Source: Arthrobacter sp. Soil736
GTDB taxonomy: Bacteria > Actinomycetota > Actinomycetes > Actinomycetales > Micrococcaceae
Direction of reading: 5' to 3'
DNA length: 48,021 nt
Assembly (NCBI RefSeq): GCF_001428005.1
Contig: NZ_LMSB01000015.1
Location: 1-48,021 of the forward strand
The notes under the pieces were generated by a model. It was not told where the DNA came from. It searched no databases and worked only from the letters and a program-made list of their open reading frames with translations. Positions 29,246 to 37,144 of the stretch are shown here, in pieces (the first letter of the stretch is position 1; every line of letters begins with the position of its first letter). Both the position numbers and the translations under genes were made by a program.

Positions 29246-30811
29246 ATGGCAACCGACAAGGAATCCATCCGGGAGTTCCCTCCCATGAGTGCCCGCATCA
29301 ACGGGGACAACACTGGCGTGCTGATGATCGGCACGAACGAACAGCTGGTATCCGGAGAGTCGACCAACGACGTCCGGCGCGCGCTGATCGGTATGGTGCA
29401 GAAGGAAGCAGAACTGGCGGGCCAGACCCTGCGCGTCACGACCAGCGACGACGAGGGCATCGAGGTGCTGCTCGTCCACCCTGACGGCACACTCAGGCTC
29501 GATGACAAGCGACCGGCAGACCCGGTTGAGGCTCCTCAGCCGGAAGTTCAGGCCGAGCCTGTCATTGTGCGGCGGGAAGCGCCGGCCACGGCCGTGGCTG
29601 TGAAGGACCGCGCCCCTGCTGTAACGCGGGAGCGGGCCAGCCGTCCTGCGCCGGTCATTGCTCCGGAACCAGTCTCGGTGGAAACGGATGGGATGGTTGA
29701 AAGCGCAGCCGCGGCCTCCAGGCGGTGGAATCCAGAGTTCGTGAATGCGTCCACCGTGACGACCGTTGCTGAGCGGGAGAAGGACGACTCGCTGTTCTAC
29801 GTGCTCGGTCACGGCTACGACCTGGACGACTTCCTTCAGGACGGACCTGCAGAGCAAGGCTTCAACGGGTGGCTCAATAAGGCCACCGGAGGCTCCTCGA
29901 AGCTGGCTCCAGGTTTGAGTGAAACAGCTGCACGCCGCGAGCAGGCTGAGCTTTTGTGCTGCGAGCGAATCATCCGTCAGGCCACGTGGCAGCGCGGTTC
30001 TGTGGCCTTCACGGTTGCCAATAAGAAGGGCAACTCGGCCAAAACCCCGGCGACCGTCTCTGTCTCGGGGATCCTCGCCTCCATCCGTGGCGGTTCCGTC
30101 GCGATGATGGAAGTCTCGGATGATCCCGGCCAGCTGGCGGGCCGCTCAGAGGGTGAGCAGCGTAGCGGCATCGGGGAGCTGGTGCTCAACGCCGCTTACG
30201 TGACCACCAAGGCCCAGCTGGAGGGCTACGCTCTCCCGCAAACCTCGTTTGCGCACACCTTCGGATCAAGCCCGACCCGCCGCGCTCCGCTGGACCGGGA
30301 GTCTATTGAGACTGTGTCCGCGCTCATCGATCAGTTCTACACAATCCGTGCCATGGACTCCGGCAACGTGTACACGAGCTCGGCATTTGCCGGCGCGATG
30401 GCAACCTCGGACGCTCTCCTGGTCCCGATGATGAACGCTTCGGATTCGATGGGTGAGGCAGTGGAGCTGTTCCACTTCCTTGAGTCCCACGACGATCCTC
30501 ACTTCCGGGAGCTCGCCAAGCGGGCCATCGTCGTCAGGGTCTCGGACGGCCGCCCTGAATACAAGGTCGAGCGTCTGGTGAAGGACTTCATGCACCAGAC
30601 CGGCGTCGCCGCTGACCGCATGTTCACCGTCCCCTACGACGCCCACCTGGCCGAGCGGGGAGCGATCACGCTGGACAAGCTGGCACCGGCTACTCGTGCG
30701 GCGCTGGTGCGCATCTCAGCTGCCTTGGTTGTGCAGCTGCAGGATGCCGTTGCCAACCCCACCACACTGACCACCACCGGCCGCCGTGGCCAGACGACGC
30801 AAGCTCACTAG
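29246..30811 (+). CDS. MinD/ParA-like ATPase of the transfer operon, altered P-loop, 521 aa
   Basis: A ~150-residue N-terminal domain plus Ala/Pro/Glu linker (95-145) precedes a SIMIBI-type NTPase domain. The P-loop is VAFTVANKKGNSAKTPATVS (Lys261, Lys266): the usual KGGxGKT is changed to KKGNSAKT. Downstream MinD-like parts are SVAMMEVSDDPGQLAGRSEG (where A' sits), then TSDALLVPMMNASDSMGEAV and RAIVVRVSDGRPEYKVERL. Actinobacterial conjugation clusters often carry such SCO-type MinD-like proteins, maybe positioning the transfer apparatus. AGAAAGAGAG precedes ATG 29246. It is followed 8 bp later by another degenerate P-loop protein. Confidence 0.8.
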   Translation: MATDKESIREFPPMSARINGDNTGVLMIGTNEQLVSGESTNDVRRALIGMVQKEAELAGQTLRVTTSDDEGIEVLLVHPDGTLRLDDKRPADPVEAPQPEVQAEPVIVRREAPATAVAVKDRAPAVTRERASRPAPVIAPEPVSVETDGMVESAAAASRRWNPEFVNASTVTTVAEREKDDSLFYVLGHGYDLDDFLQDGPAEQGFNGWLNKATGGSSKLAPGLSETAARREQAELLCCERIIRQATWQRGSVAFTVANKKGNSAKTPATVSVSGILASIRGGSVAMMEVSDDPGQLAGRSEGEQRSGIGELVLNAAYVTTKAQLEGYALPQTSFAHTFGSSPTRRAPLDRESIETVSALIDQFYTIRAMDSGNVYTSSAFAGAMATSDALLVPMMNASDSMGEAVELFHFLESHDDPHFRELAKRAIVVRVSDGRPEYKVERLVKDFMHQTGVAADRMFTVPYDAHLAERGAITLDKLAPATRAALVRISAALVVQLQDAVANPTTLTTTGRRGQTTQAH

Positions 30812-30819
30812 GAAGAACC

Positions 30820-31452
30820 ATGATGACCACAGGGCAGGAATCGAAATGGATTCAGGCGGTGAACGGAGACCCGGAAGCAAGCGTAAGCGCCCCGGTTGCG
30901 GTGGCCCGTCTGCCACTGGGTCCGGCCCGCCCTCAGAAGGGTATCGGCCCGATGGCCGGTGCCGGGCACTTGGGCCGGCGCAAAATCGACGGCAGCCCTG
31001 GAGGGCTGTGGGTTCTGGGAACCCACGGCGGGGCGGGGGAAGCAACCATCGCCTCCATGCTGGACGGTTCCATGCGGGCTTCACATGCGTGGCCGGTCCG
31101 GGAGGACCTGCCACTCCTTGAGGGTAAGGACAGCGCGCTGCTTGTCTGCCGTTCCAACGCCAAGGGCCTGCGTTCGGCTCAGTCCGCAGCCATTGAATGG
31201 GCCTCAGGGGCGCTCGATCCCTTGGCCCTGGCCGGTTTGGTGATCGTCTCTGACGCGCCGTCAAAACTGCCAAAAGACCTGCAAGACCTCATCATCACTG
31301 TCTCCGGCGCTGTGCCCCACATGTGGCGGATGCCGTGGGTGGAGGACTGGCGGCGGGGCCTAAGCCCGGTGTTGCCGGATTTGCCCCGGCAAGTCCGCAA
31401 CGTCGTGGCAGATATCCAGCTGCACACTGCAGCGCACACACCATCACAGTAA
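30820..31452 (+). CDS. DUF6668-like degenerate P-loop protein, 210 aa
   Basis: AGGAAG lies 5 bases before ATG 30820. The N-terminus is a flexible linker (SAPVAVARLPLGPARPQKGI). The core begins GGLWVLGTHGGAGEATIASM, a P-loop-like GTHGGAGEAT in which the Lys of GKT is replaced by Glu, so ATP hydrolysis is doubtful. Further parts DSALLVCRSNAKGLRSAQSA and LDPLALAGLVIVSDAPSKLP resemble the later strands of ParA/MinD folds. I recall similar transfer-linked actinobacterial proteins as DUF6668. Placed right after the MinD-like gene, it may form a heteromer with it. Confidence 0.75.
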   Translation: MMTTGQESKWIQAVNGDPEASVSAPVAVARLPLGPARPQKGIGPMAGAGHLGRRKIDGSPGGLWVLGTHGGAGEATIASMLDGSMRASHAWPVREDLPLLEGKDSALLVCRSNAKGLRSAQSAAIEWASGALDPLALAGLVIVSDAPSKLPKDLQDLIITVSGAVPHMWRMPWVEDWRRGLSPVLPDLPRQVRNVVADIQLHTAAHTPSQ

Positions 31453-31462
31453 GGAACGAAAC

Positions 31463-31774
31463 ATGTCTGTATTCACCAACACCGTCCTGGCCGCAGGGTC
31501 CGTCTTCGCGGAGATCCCCAAGCCCATTGAGGGCACTCCTCCGGGCGCGAACGGGTTGCTGACCATCCTGGGCTGGGTCTCATGGATCGTCTTCGCCATG
31601 GCCGTCGCCGGCGTTATGGTCGTCGCGGGCAAGATGATGTTCGACCACCGGCAGGGCAACGGTGGCGGACAGGCTGCGACCGGTCTGATCTGGGTCCTCG
31701 GTGGCTGCATTGTTGCCGCGGTTGCATCCGGCCTCGTAGGGGCCGTCGTAACAGCCTCGGGTGGTTCGGCATGA
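31463..31774 (+). CDS. VirB2/TrbC-like pilin candidate, 103 aa
   Basis: AAGGAACG precedes ATG 31463. The protein is small and hydrophobic with two membrane helices (LTILGWVSWIVFAMAVAGVM and GLIWVLGGCIVAAVASGLVG ... AVVTASG) separated by a short polar loop (DHRQGNGGGQ). Two-span Gly/Ala-rich proteins at this position, before the VirB6-like gene, match VirB2/TrbC-type pilin or channel subunits. The N-terminal 25 residues (MSVFTNTVLAAGSVFAEIPK) might be a cleaved leader. It overlaps the next gene by 4 bp (ATGA). Confidence 0.75.
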   Translation: MSVFTNTVLAAGSVFAEIPKPIEGTPPGANGLLTILGWVSWIVFAMAVAGVMVVAGKMMFDHRQGNGGGQAATGLIWVLGGCIVAAVASGLVGAVVTASGGSA

Positions 31775-32496
31775 GCGAGGGCACTGAATCAACACCCAAG
31801 GCAGAGAACCCCTTCACCCGGCCATGGTTCCTGGTCTCGGGCGGGGTTATCGTCGTGATCCTGGTTCTGGCTCTGGTTTATGCACTGCTCCCGCCTGTTG
31901 GGGCAGCACCCAACGGACAGCCAACACCCACCGTAACGACTGACTCCGCCCAACCCTCCGCAACGAGTGGGGACAGCATTTGCGGTCTTCCTCAGGGAGA
32001 CCAGACGATCCCCGGCCCTGGGCTCACATCCAAATGGGAACTCAACGGCAAAACAGCCGTCCCTACCGCTCCAGCGGATTTTGGACCTGGAAAGACAGAC
32101 TCCGGAGCGCGGACTTGCTATGCCCATAATCCCACCGGAGCTCTCTTCGCGGCCGCCAACTTCGTAGGTACTTCGAGCCGGGCGGACGGTCAGAAGATCA
32201 TGATCGAACGCCTGTCGGCTCCAAGTGAGACTCGCGACAAATATCTCGCCACTCCGCCGCCCTTTAGCGCACCGCGCGAGGGAACCAATGTTCAGATCGC
32301 AGGCTTTCGCATTCAGGCTTACAGTGACCACACTGCCGCTGTGGTCGTCGCAATAAAGAACTCGCAAGGCGGATTGGGCTCGCAGACGCTTCCGCTGAAA
32401 TGGGTGCAGGGTGACTGGAAGGTTGACCTGTCCTCTTTCTCGCCGTTGTCTCCGATCGACGACATGGCTGACTTCGTCCCGTGGTCGGGAGTCTGA
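31771..32496 (+). CDS. Single-span transfer protein, possible VirB8/TcpC analogue, 241 aa
   Basis: The ATG at 31771 overlaps the preceding stop in ATGA form. A short cytoplasmic N-terminus (MSEGTESTPKAENPFTRPW) leads to one transmembrane helix (FLVSGGVIVVILVLALVYAL), a Thr/Ser/Pro linker, then an external domain of ~170 residues with two cysteines (SICGLPQG, ARTCYAHNP) and an alternating helix-strand pattern ending PLKWVQGDWKVDLSSFSP. The final WxxGDWKVDL pattern is common to NTF2-like domains of VirB8/TcpC-type components. Assignment is tentative. It probably forms part of the envelope channel with the VirB6-like protein encoded next. Confidence 0.7.
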   Translation: MSEGTESTPKAENPFTRPWFLVSGGVIVVILVLALVYALLPPVGAAPNGQPTPTVTTDSAQPSATSGDSICGLPQGDQTIPGPGLTSKWELNGKTAVPTAPADFGPGKTDSGARTCYAHNPTGALFAAANFVGTSSRADGQKIMIERLSAPSETRDKYLATPPPFSAPREGTNVQIAGFRIQAYSDHTAAVVVAIKNSQGGLGSQTLPLKWVQGDWKVDLSSFSPLSPIDDMADFVPWSGV

Positions 32497-32498
32497 TC

Positions 32499-33809
32499 AT
32501 GCTTCCCCTCGAAGGAAAGGATGCGGACTGCGGGCTATTCGGAATCGGCTGTGCCGCCGGAAATGTCGTCAAGGACCTGGCCGGTAGTGCTCTGGAGCAG
32601 GTTGCCCAGGGTGTGACTGAGGCCTTTGGTAAGGCGATTGCGTGGTTGGGCACGTTCTGGGTGAACGTGGATACCCCTCCGCTGATCTCGTCGGGAACGG
32701 CCGCTTCTGCTGAGGTCGAGTTCCTGCAGGGCCATTTGTGGTTCTGGACGCTTTCCTTGGCTGTGTTTGCCGTCCTTATCGGCGCTGGCCGCATGATCTG
32801 GGAACAGCGCGGCGAACCGCTGCGCCAGGTCGCTGTGGGTCTTGTCCGCTTTATCTTGGTTTCTGCCGGGGGAGTGGCAGCAATCCAGCTGCTCGTCACG
32901 GCTTCGGATGGACTCGCGAAATGGTTGATAGACGAGGCAACGGCCGGGGTTGGCTTCGGAGCGAACCTGGCATTGATGATCAACCTGTCGGGCAACATCG
33001 GCGTCATCCTCGTCATCGTCCTTGGATTGATCGCCGTGATCATCTCCCTCATGCAGCTGGTGCTGATGGTGTTCCGTTCGGGCCTTCTTGTTGTGTTGGC
33101 GGGGATATTCCCCACGACGGCGGCCTTCACGAACACGGAGATGGGCCGGCAGTGGTTCCAACGCTGCGTGGGCTGGATCATCGCGTTCGTTCTGTACAAG
33201 CCAGCGGCTGCGCTGATTTACGCGACGGCCTTCAAGCTCACTGGGGCGAACGTCTTTGGCAAGGAGGACGACGGAACCGGTGGCGTGAAGATCCTCGCCG
33301 GTCTCGGCCTGATGTTCATCGCTCTGATCGCACTGCCCGCATTGATGCGCTTTGTCAGTCCAATGGTCGGGGCAGTAGCCGGTGGCAGCGGTGGCGGCGC
33401 GGCAATGGGTGCAATGGCCGGCTCGCTGGCCACGGGTGCCATCAACAAGGGCAGCTTCTCGGGCGGTAGCCGCTCGGGCGGGCACCGTTCCTCCTCTTCC
33501 TCTCCCGGTACGGCAGGGGAGAAGGGGCCGAAGGGCGCAACTGAGTCGGGCTCCAAACCGAGTCAGGGGAGCGGGGGAAGCACCCCGAAGGGTGCCGCCA
33601 CAAACCCGGCCTCTGGAGCCGGCGCAACGACGGCCGGGTCAGGTGCGGCAACCGCTGGAGCTGGTGCTGGTGCGGGTGCTGCTGCAGCTGCAGGCCCCGT
33701 AGGTGCCGGGATCGCCGTCGCCACGCGGGTCGCCAAGAAGGGCGCAGAGGCCGCTAAGAGTGCGGCGGAATCATCTACGGGCGAGGGCCCGTCCGGAAGC
33801 AAAGGATAA
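32499..33809 (+). CDS. TrbL/VirB6-like polytopic membrane protein, 436 aa
   Basis: ATG 32499 (GGGAG 8 bases upstream) is preferred over GTG 32481. Six or so transmembrane helices are visible: LWFWTLSLAVFAVLIGAGRM, VGLVRFILVSAGGVAAIQLL, NIGVILVIVLGLIAVIISLM then QLVLMVFRSGLLVVLAGIFP, GWIIAFVLYKPAAALIYATA and GLGLMFIALIALPALMRFVS. A Gly/Ala/Ser-rich soluble tail of ~110 residues follows. The YKPxxALIYA segment is typical of actinobacterial TrbL/VirB6 inner-membrane pore proteins. It should form the channel base for DNA transfer. It lies 2 bp after the preceding gene. Confidence 0.88.
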   Translation: MLPLEGKDADCGLFGIGCAAGNVVKDLAGSALEQVAQGVTEAFGKAIAWLGTFWVNVDTPPLISSGTAASAEVEFLQGHLWFWTLSLAVFAVLIGAGRMIWEQRGEPLRQVAVGLVRFILVSAGGVAAIQLLVTASDGLAKWLIDEATAGVGFGANLALMINLSGNIGVILVIVLGLIAVIISLMQLVLMVFRSGLLVVLAGIFPTTAAFTNTEMGRQWFQRCVGWIIAFVLYKPAAALIYATAFKLTGANVFGKEDDGTGGVKILAGLGLMFIALIALPALMRFVSPMVGAVAGGSGGGAAMGAMAGSLATGAINKGSFSGGSRSGGHRSSSSSPGTAGEKGPKGATESGSKPSQGSGGSTPKGAATNPASGAGATTAGSGAATAGAGAGAGAAAAAGPVGAGIAVATRVAKKGAEAAKSAAESSTGEGPSGSKG

Positions 33810-33816
33810 ACAAACC

Positions 33817-34023
33817 ATGGAAAACAGCCACAACATCCAGTTCAGCAGCCTCAACGAAAGCACACACGTGTCCGGCAAGCCGCGGGACGGCAAGGCCGCA
33901 AGGTGGACCCATCCGCTCGTTTCGGGAATGCCGGTCATTGATCCCGTGAGGTTCATCGAACCTTCGCCTGACATGGCCGATCTCTCCATGACCGCTCTCC
34001 AGAAGAAGGGACGCTGGTCATGA
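33817..34023 (+). CDS. Small transfer-operon protein, 68 aa
   Basis: AAAGGATAAAC precedes ATG 33817, 7 bases after the VirB6-like stop. The product is soluble and polar (MENSHNIQFSSLNESTHVSG ... KPRDGKAARWTHPLVSGMPV) without membrane segments or recognised motifs. Its stop overlaps the ATG of the SCO6880 gene (ATGA), so it is translated as part of the train. The position before SCO6880 is often held by short PrgI-like genes, but PrgI proteins are membrane-spanning and this one is not. Function unknown. Confidence 0.65.
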   Translation: MENSHNIQFSSLNESTHVSGKPRDGKAARWTHPLVSGMPVIDPVRFIEPSPDMADLSMTALQKKGRWS

Positions 34024-35525
34024 GTGAACCGACGATTTATGCGGAACCGACCTATGGGAACTGGCGCAAGCCCCGCACTGGCGGTATCGGCAAGCTGGGG
34101 TCGCTGGAAACCGGGCTGCTGATCGGCGGCCTGCTGGTAGTGATCATCTTGTTCCGTTTCACCGGGGCCTTGGGCGGCGCTATTGGCCTGGTTGTCCTTG
34201 GTCTGGCGTTCTCGGCCTTGACGGTGCGTGATAAGCACAGCCGTTCAATGAGCCAGCGGATCATCGCCCGACGCCTGTTTGACCGGTCTTCTCGGGCAAG
34301 GCGGAACGTTTACCGTTCCGGGCCGGTTGGGCACGTCCCCACGGGCAAGTGCCGGCTGCCGGGGCTTCTGGCAACCTCTGAGCTGCACCAGTTCGAGGAC
34401 AGCTTTATGCGGCCGTTCGCGCTGCTGCACATGCCGACGACGAACCACGTCAGCGTTGTCATCGAAGTGGAACCGACCGGGCTTGCTCTTGATGACCGGG
34501 AGAACATCGATTCCTACGTGGCGAATTGGGGAGCCTGGCTCTCTGGCCTGTCCAAGACCTCTGACATCGTCGCTGCATCGGTTACCGTCGAAACCGCACC
34601 TGATTACGGAGTGCGTCTCCGGCACGAGATCGACGCCAACATGGCCGTCGGGGCTTCCGCTACGGCTCGGGAAATGATGGAAGAGGTCAAAGCCACCTTC
34701 CCGCAGCAGTCGGCCGTGACGCGCGCCTACATTGCTCTGACGTTCACCACGTGGCGTCCGGGAGCGGAACGGAACCGCAAGATTCAGGACATCGGGCTTG
34801 ATCTTGGCTCCCGTCTGGGTAAGTTCACAGAGCATTTGGAGGTGTGCGGTGCCGGGGATGCGCACCCTGTGACCGCGCAAAAGCTCTGCGAGGTTGTCAT
34901 GAGCGCCTATGACCCGATGCTCGCTGAACACTTCGACGCGGCCCACAGCCAAGGCGTGACGCCTCCTGTTACCTGGGACAACGCCGGGCCGGTCGCCGCG
35001 GAAGCAGGCTGGGAGTGGTACCGGCACGCGTCGGGCTTCTCCAAGTCCTGGATCATGTCCATCGCGCCGCGTGGGGTCGTCTTCTCCAATGTCTTCGAGG
35101 ACCTGCTGACCCCCAGCGCCGACGTTGACCGCAAGCGCGTCACGATGCTTTACCGCCCGGTCTCAGCCGGTTCGGCCATGGACGTAGCCGAGGCCGACGT
35201 AAACGCCGCCAAGGTCCGCGCAACGGCCACCGCCCGTCCCAGCTACCGTGCCGCAGCGGAACTGGCTTCTGCTGAACAGACAGCAAAAGAGGTGGCCAAG
35301 GATGCGTCCTTGATCAACTTCGGCATGGTGATCACCGCAACGGTCATGCGCTCGACAGACGCCCGTGCAGCGTCCTATGAGATCGAAGACCTTGCCGGCA
35401 CCGCGCAGCTGACCATCCGTCCGGCATACGGCTCACAGGACGTGGCATTCGCCGCGAGCCTGCCCCTTGGCCTGGTGCTGCCTGACTACGTTGCCGTCCC
35501 TGCCCGTGTCCGAGAGGCTATCTGA
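34020..35525 (+). CDS. SCO6880-family conjugation protein, 501 aa
   Basis: Two N-terminal transmembrane helices (ETGLLIGGLLVVIILFRFTG and LGGAIGLVVLGLAFSALTVR, about 30-68) form a PrgI/VirB3-like segment. A large soluble part follows with features of the SCO6880 family: RRNVYRSGPVGHVPTGKCRL then PGLLATSEL, YVANWGAWLSGLSKTSDIVA, AYIALTFTTWRP, EWYRHASGFSKSWIMSIAPR and FEDLLTPSADVDRKRVTMLY. It corresponds to the N-terminal half of VirB4, which in actinobacteria is split from the ATPase half encoded next. It overlaps the neighbours on both sides (4 bp and 1 bp). It should link the ATPase to the membrane channel. Confidence 0.92.
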   Translation: MSEPTIYAEPTYGNWRKPRTGGIGKLGSLETGLLIGGLLVVIILFRFTGALGGAIGLVVLGLAFSALTVRDKHSRSMSQRIIARRLFDRSSRARRNVYRSGPVGHVPTGKCRLPGLLATSELHQFEDSFMRPFALLHMPTTNHVSVVIEVEPTGLALDDRENIDSYVANWGAWLSGLSKTSDIVAASVTVETAPDYGVRLRHEIDANMAVGASATAREMMEEVKATFPQQSAVTRAYIALTFTTWRPGAERNRKIQDIGLDLGSRLGKFTEHLEVCGAGDAHPVTAQKLCEVVMSAYDPMLAEHFDAAHSQGVTPPVTWDNAGPVAAEAGWEWYRHASGFSKSWIMSIAPRGVVFSNVFEDLLTPSADVDRKRVTMLYRPVSAGSAMDVAEADVNAAKVRATATARPSYRAAAELASAEQTAKEVAKDASLINFGMVITATVMRSTDARAASYEIEDLAGTAQLTIRPAYGSQDVAFAASLPLGLVLPDYVAVPARVREAI

Positions 35526-37144
35526 TGAAATTCCGTTCCTTCACCAAGAACGACGACGTGCTGGAGGTACCCGCCCTCCAGCTTCCCGATGTTGAGCGGA
35601 TCCGCAAGGCCGGTCGACGGGCGTACATGGCCCCATCCAAACGCGGGTACGCGCTGGCTGGTGGCGGACAGGCGTCCTACATCGACCTGCCCGCCGAATA
35701 CCGGGGTTCGTCCCGTCAGATCTGTGGGCTGTTCCCGTTCTCATCCGGGGCCGGGTCACCGCTGGCCGGCGTTCCTCTAGGCTCGAACATCCTGACCGGA
35801 AACATCGTCGGCTTGGACCACTTCACTGCCTACCAGCGGGGTCTGATCCCGAACCCGAGCGCGTATTTCATGTCCAACCCGGCGCTGGGTAAGTCCACGC
35901 TGGTGGGCAAGATCATGATGGGTCTGGACGCCTTTGGGGTGTTGTCCATGGTCTTGGGTGATGTGAAGGGAGAGCACGTTCTCCGGACCCGGATGGTGGG
36001 CGGCAAGGTCATTAGGCTCGGCAATGACCGCGGCTACCTGAACCCGCTGGATTCGGCCATTGCTGAGCGCGCAGCCGAGCGGCTTACCGGTGGGTTGCGT
36101 CAGGAAGTCCTGACAGAGGCCCACTATCACCGCAAGTCCTTGCTGATGGCGTTGCTGACAGTAGCTCGTGGTTCCTCCATCTCTGAGGAAGAAACCATTG
36201 TTTTGGACAAGGCGCTGCGCATCCTCTTTGACCGTTTCGACGGCGTGCCGTTGGTCAAAGACCTGGCCCAGGTCATTGCGGAAAGGCCAGAGGCTATCCG
36301 CAACGCGGTCCTGGATCGTGGAGACGACGAACGGTACGCGGATTCCACCGATGCCCTGCAGAAGTCCCTCAACGGCATCGCGGACGGCAGCACCATCGGT
36401 GGCATGTTCTCCCGACACACACGGGAAGAAGACCGGCTGGATATCACCCGGTCTTGCGTCTTTGATCTGTCCGCCATCGATGACACCCTGCCGGAACAAC
36501 AGGCAGCCGCGATGCTCGCCTCGTGGTCGACCGGTTTCGCGGCCGTCAAGGTCTCCCAGGTCCTTGCAGATGCCGGCCTGGAACCTCGCCGGAACTACAA
36601 CGTCGTGCTCGATGAACTCTGGCGGGCGCTGCGGATCGGTCGCGGCATCGTGGACCGGGCGGACTCCCTGACCCGTTTGAACCGGCATCAGGGCGTCGGC
36701 CAGATGATGATCTCCCACACCTTGAAGGACTTCGATGCAGTGGCCGATGAGGCCGACCGCAAGAAAGCCCAGGGCTTCGCCGAGCGTTGCTCAATGCTCG
36801 TCATGGGCGGCCTGGGCCGCTCTGAAATGGATGCCGTCCAGAATCTTCGCAACATGACCCGGGCCGAGCGGCAGCGGATCGTGTCCTGGTCGGACTCGAA
36901 GAACATAACTTCCCGTGGCGGAAAGCAGGCTCCCTTCGGCCGGGGAAAGTTCCTGATCAAGCTCGGGCAGGGTCCGGGGATCCCCGTCGAGACGCGACTG
37001 ACATCCGTCGAGGACCGGGTAGCAGACACCAACCAGCGCTGGGAGGTGCTGCGTAAGGAAGGCCTGGCACCGGAAGAGATCGAACGCCAGCTGGGCATTA
37101 CCGACCCCGACGTTGAGGAGACCGACCATGATGCAGCAGCGTAG
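35525..37144 (+). CDS. VirB4-like transfer ATPase, 539 aa
   Basis: The start ATG overlaps the previous TGA by one base. The Walker A motif is MSNPALGKSTLVGK (about 117-129, P-loop Lys123) and Walker B is YNVVLDELWRAL (about 358-369). Other family marks are GDVKGEHVLRTR, RGYLNPLDS, LLMALLTVARG, and MMISHTLKDFDAVADEADRK. This is the ATPase half of a VirB4 split into two genes, the other half being the SCO6880 protein. It energises the type IV apparatus from the cytoplasmic face. The last 17 bases overlap the coupling-protein gene. Confidence 0.93.
   Translation: MKFRSFTKNDDVLEVPALQLPDVERIRKAGRRAYMAPSKRGYALAGGGQASYIDLPAEYRGSSRQICGLFPFSSGAGSPLAGVPLGSNILTGNIVGLDHFTAYQRGLIPNPSAYFMSNPALGKSTLVGKIMMGLDAFGVLSMVLGDVKGEHVLRTRMVGGKVIRLGNDRGYLNPLDSAIAERAAERLTGGLRQEVLTEAHYHRKSLLMALLTVARGSSISEEETIVLDKALRILFDRFDGVPLVKDLAQVIAERPEAIRNAVLDRGDDERYADSTDALQKSLNGIADGSTIGGMFSRHTREEDRLDITRSCVFDLSAIDDTLPEQQAAAMLASWSTGFAAVKVSQVLADAGLEPRRNYNVVLDELWRALRIGRGIVDRADSLTRLNRHQGVGQMMISHTLKDFDAVADEADRKKAQGFAERCSMLVMGGLGRSEMDAVQNLRNMTRAERQRIVSWSDSKNITSRGGKQAPFGRGKFLIKLGQGPGIPVETRLTSVEDRVADTNQRWEVLRKEGLAPEEIERQLGITDPDVEETDHDAAA

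Noticed and set aside
29548..29754. Minus-strand small frame inside the MinD-like gene
   Set aside because: Shadow of the strongly supported plus-strand gene.
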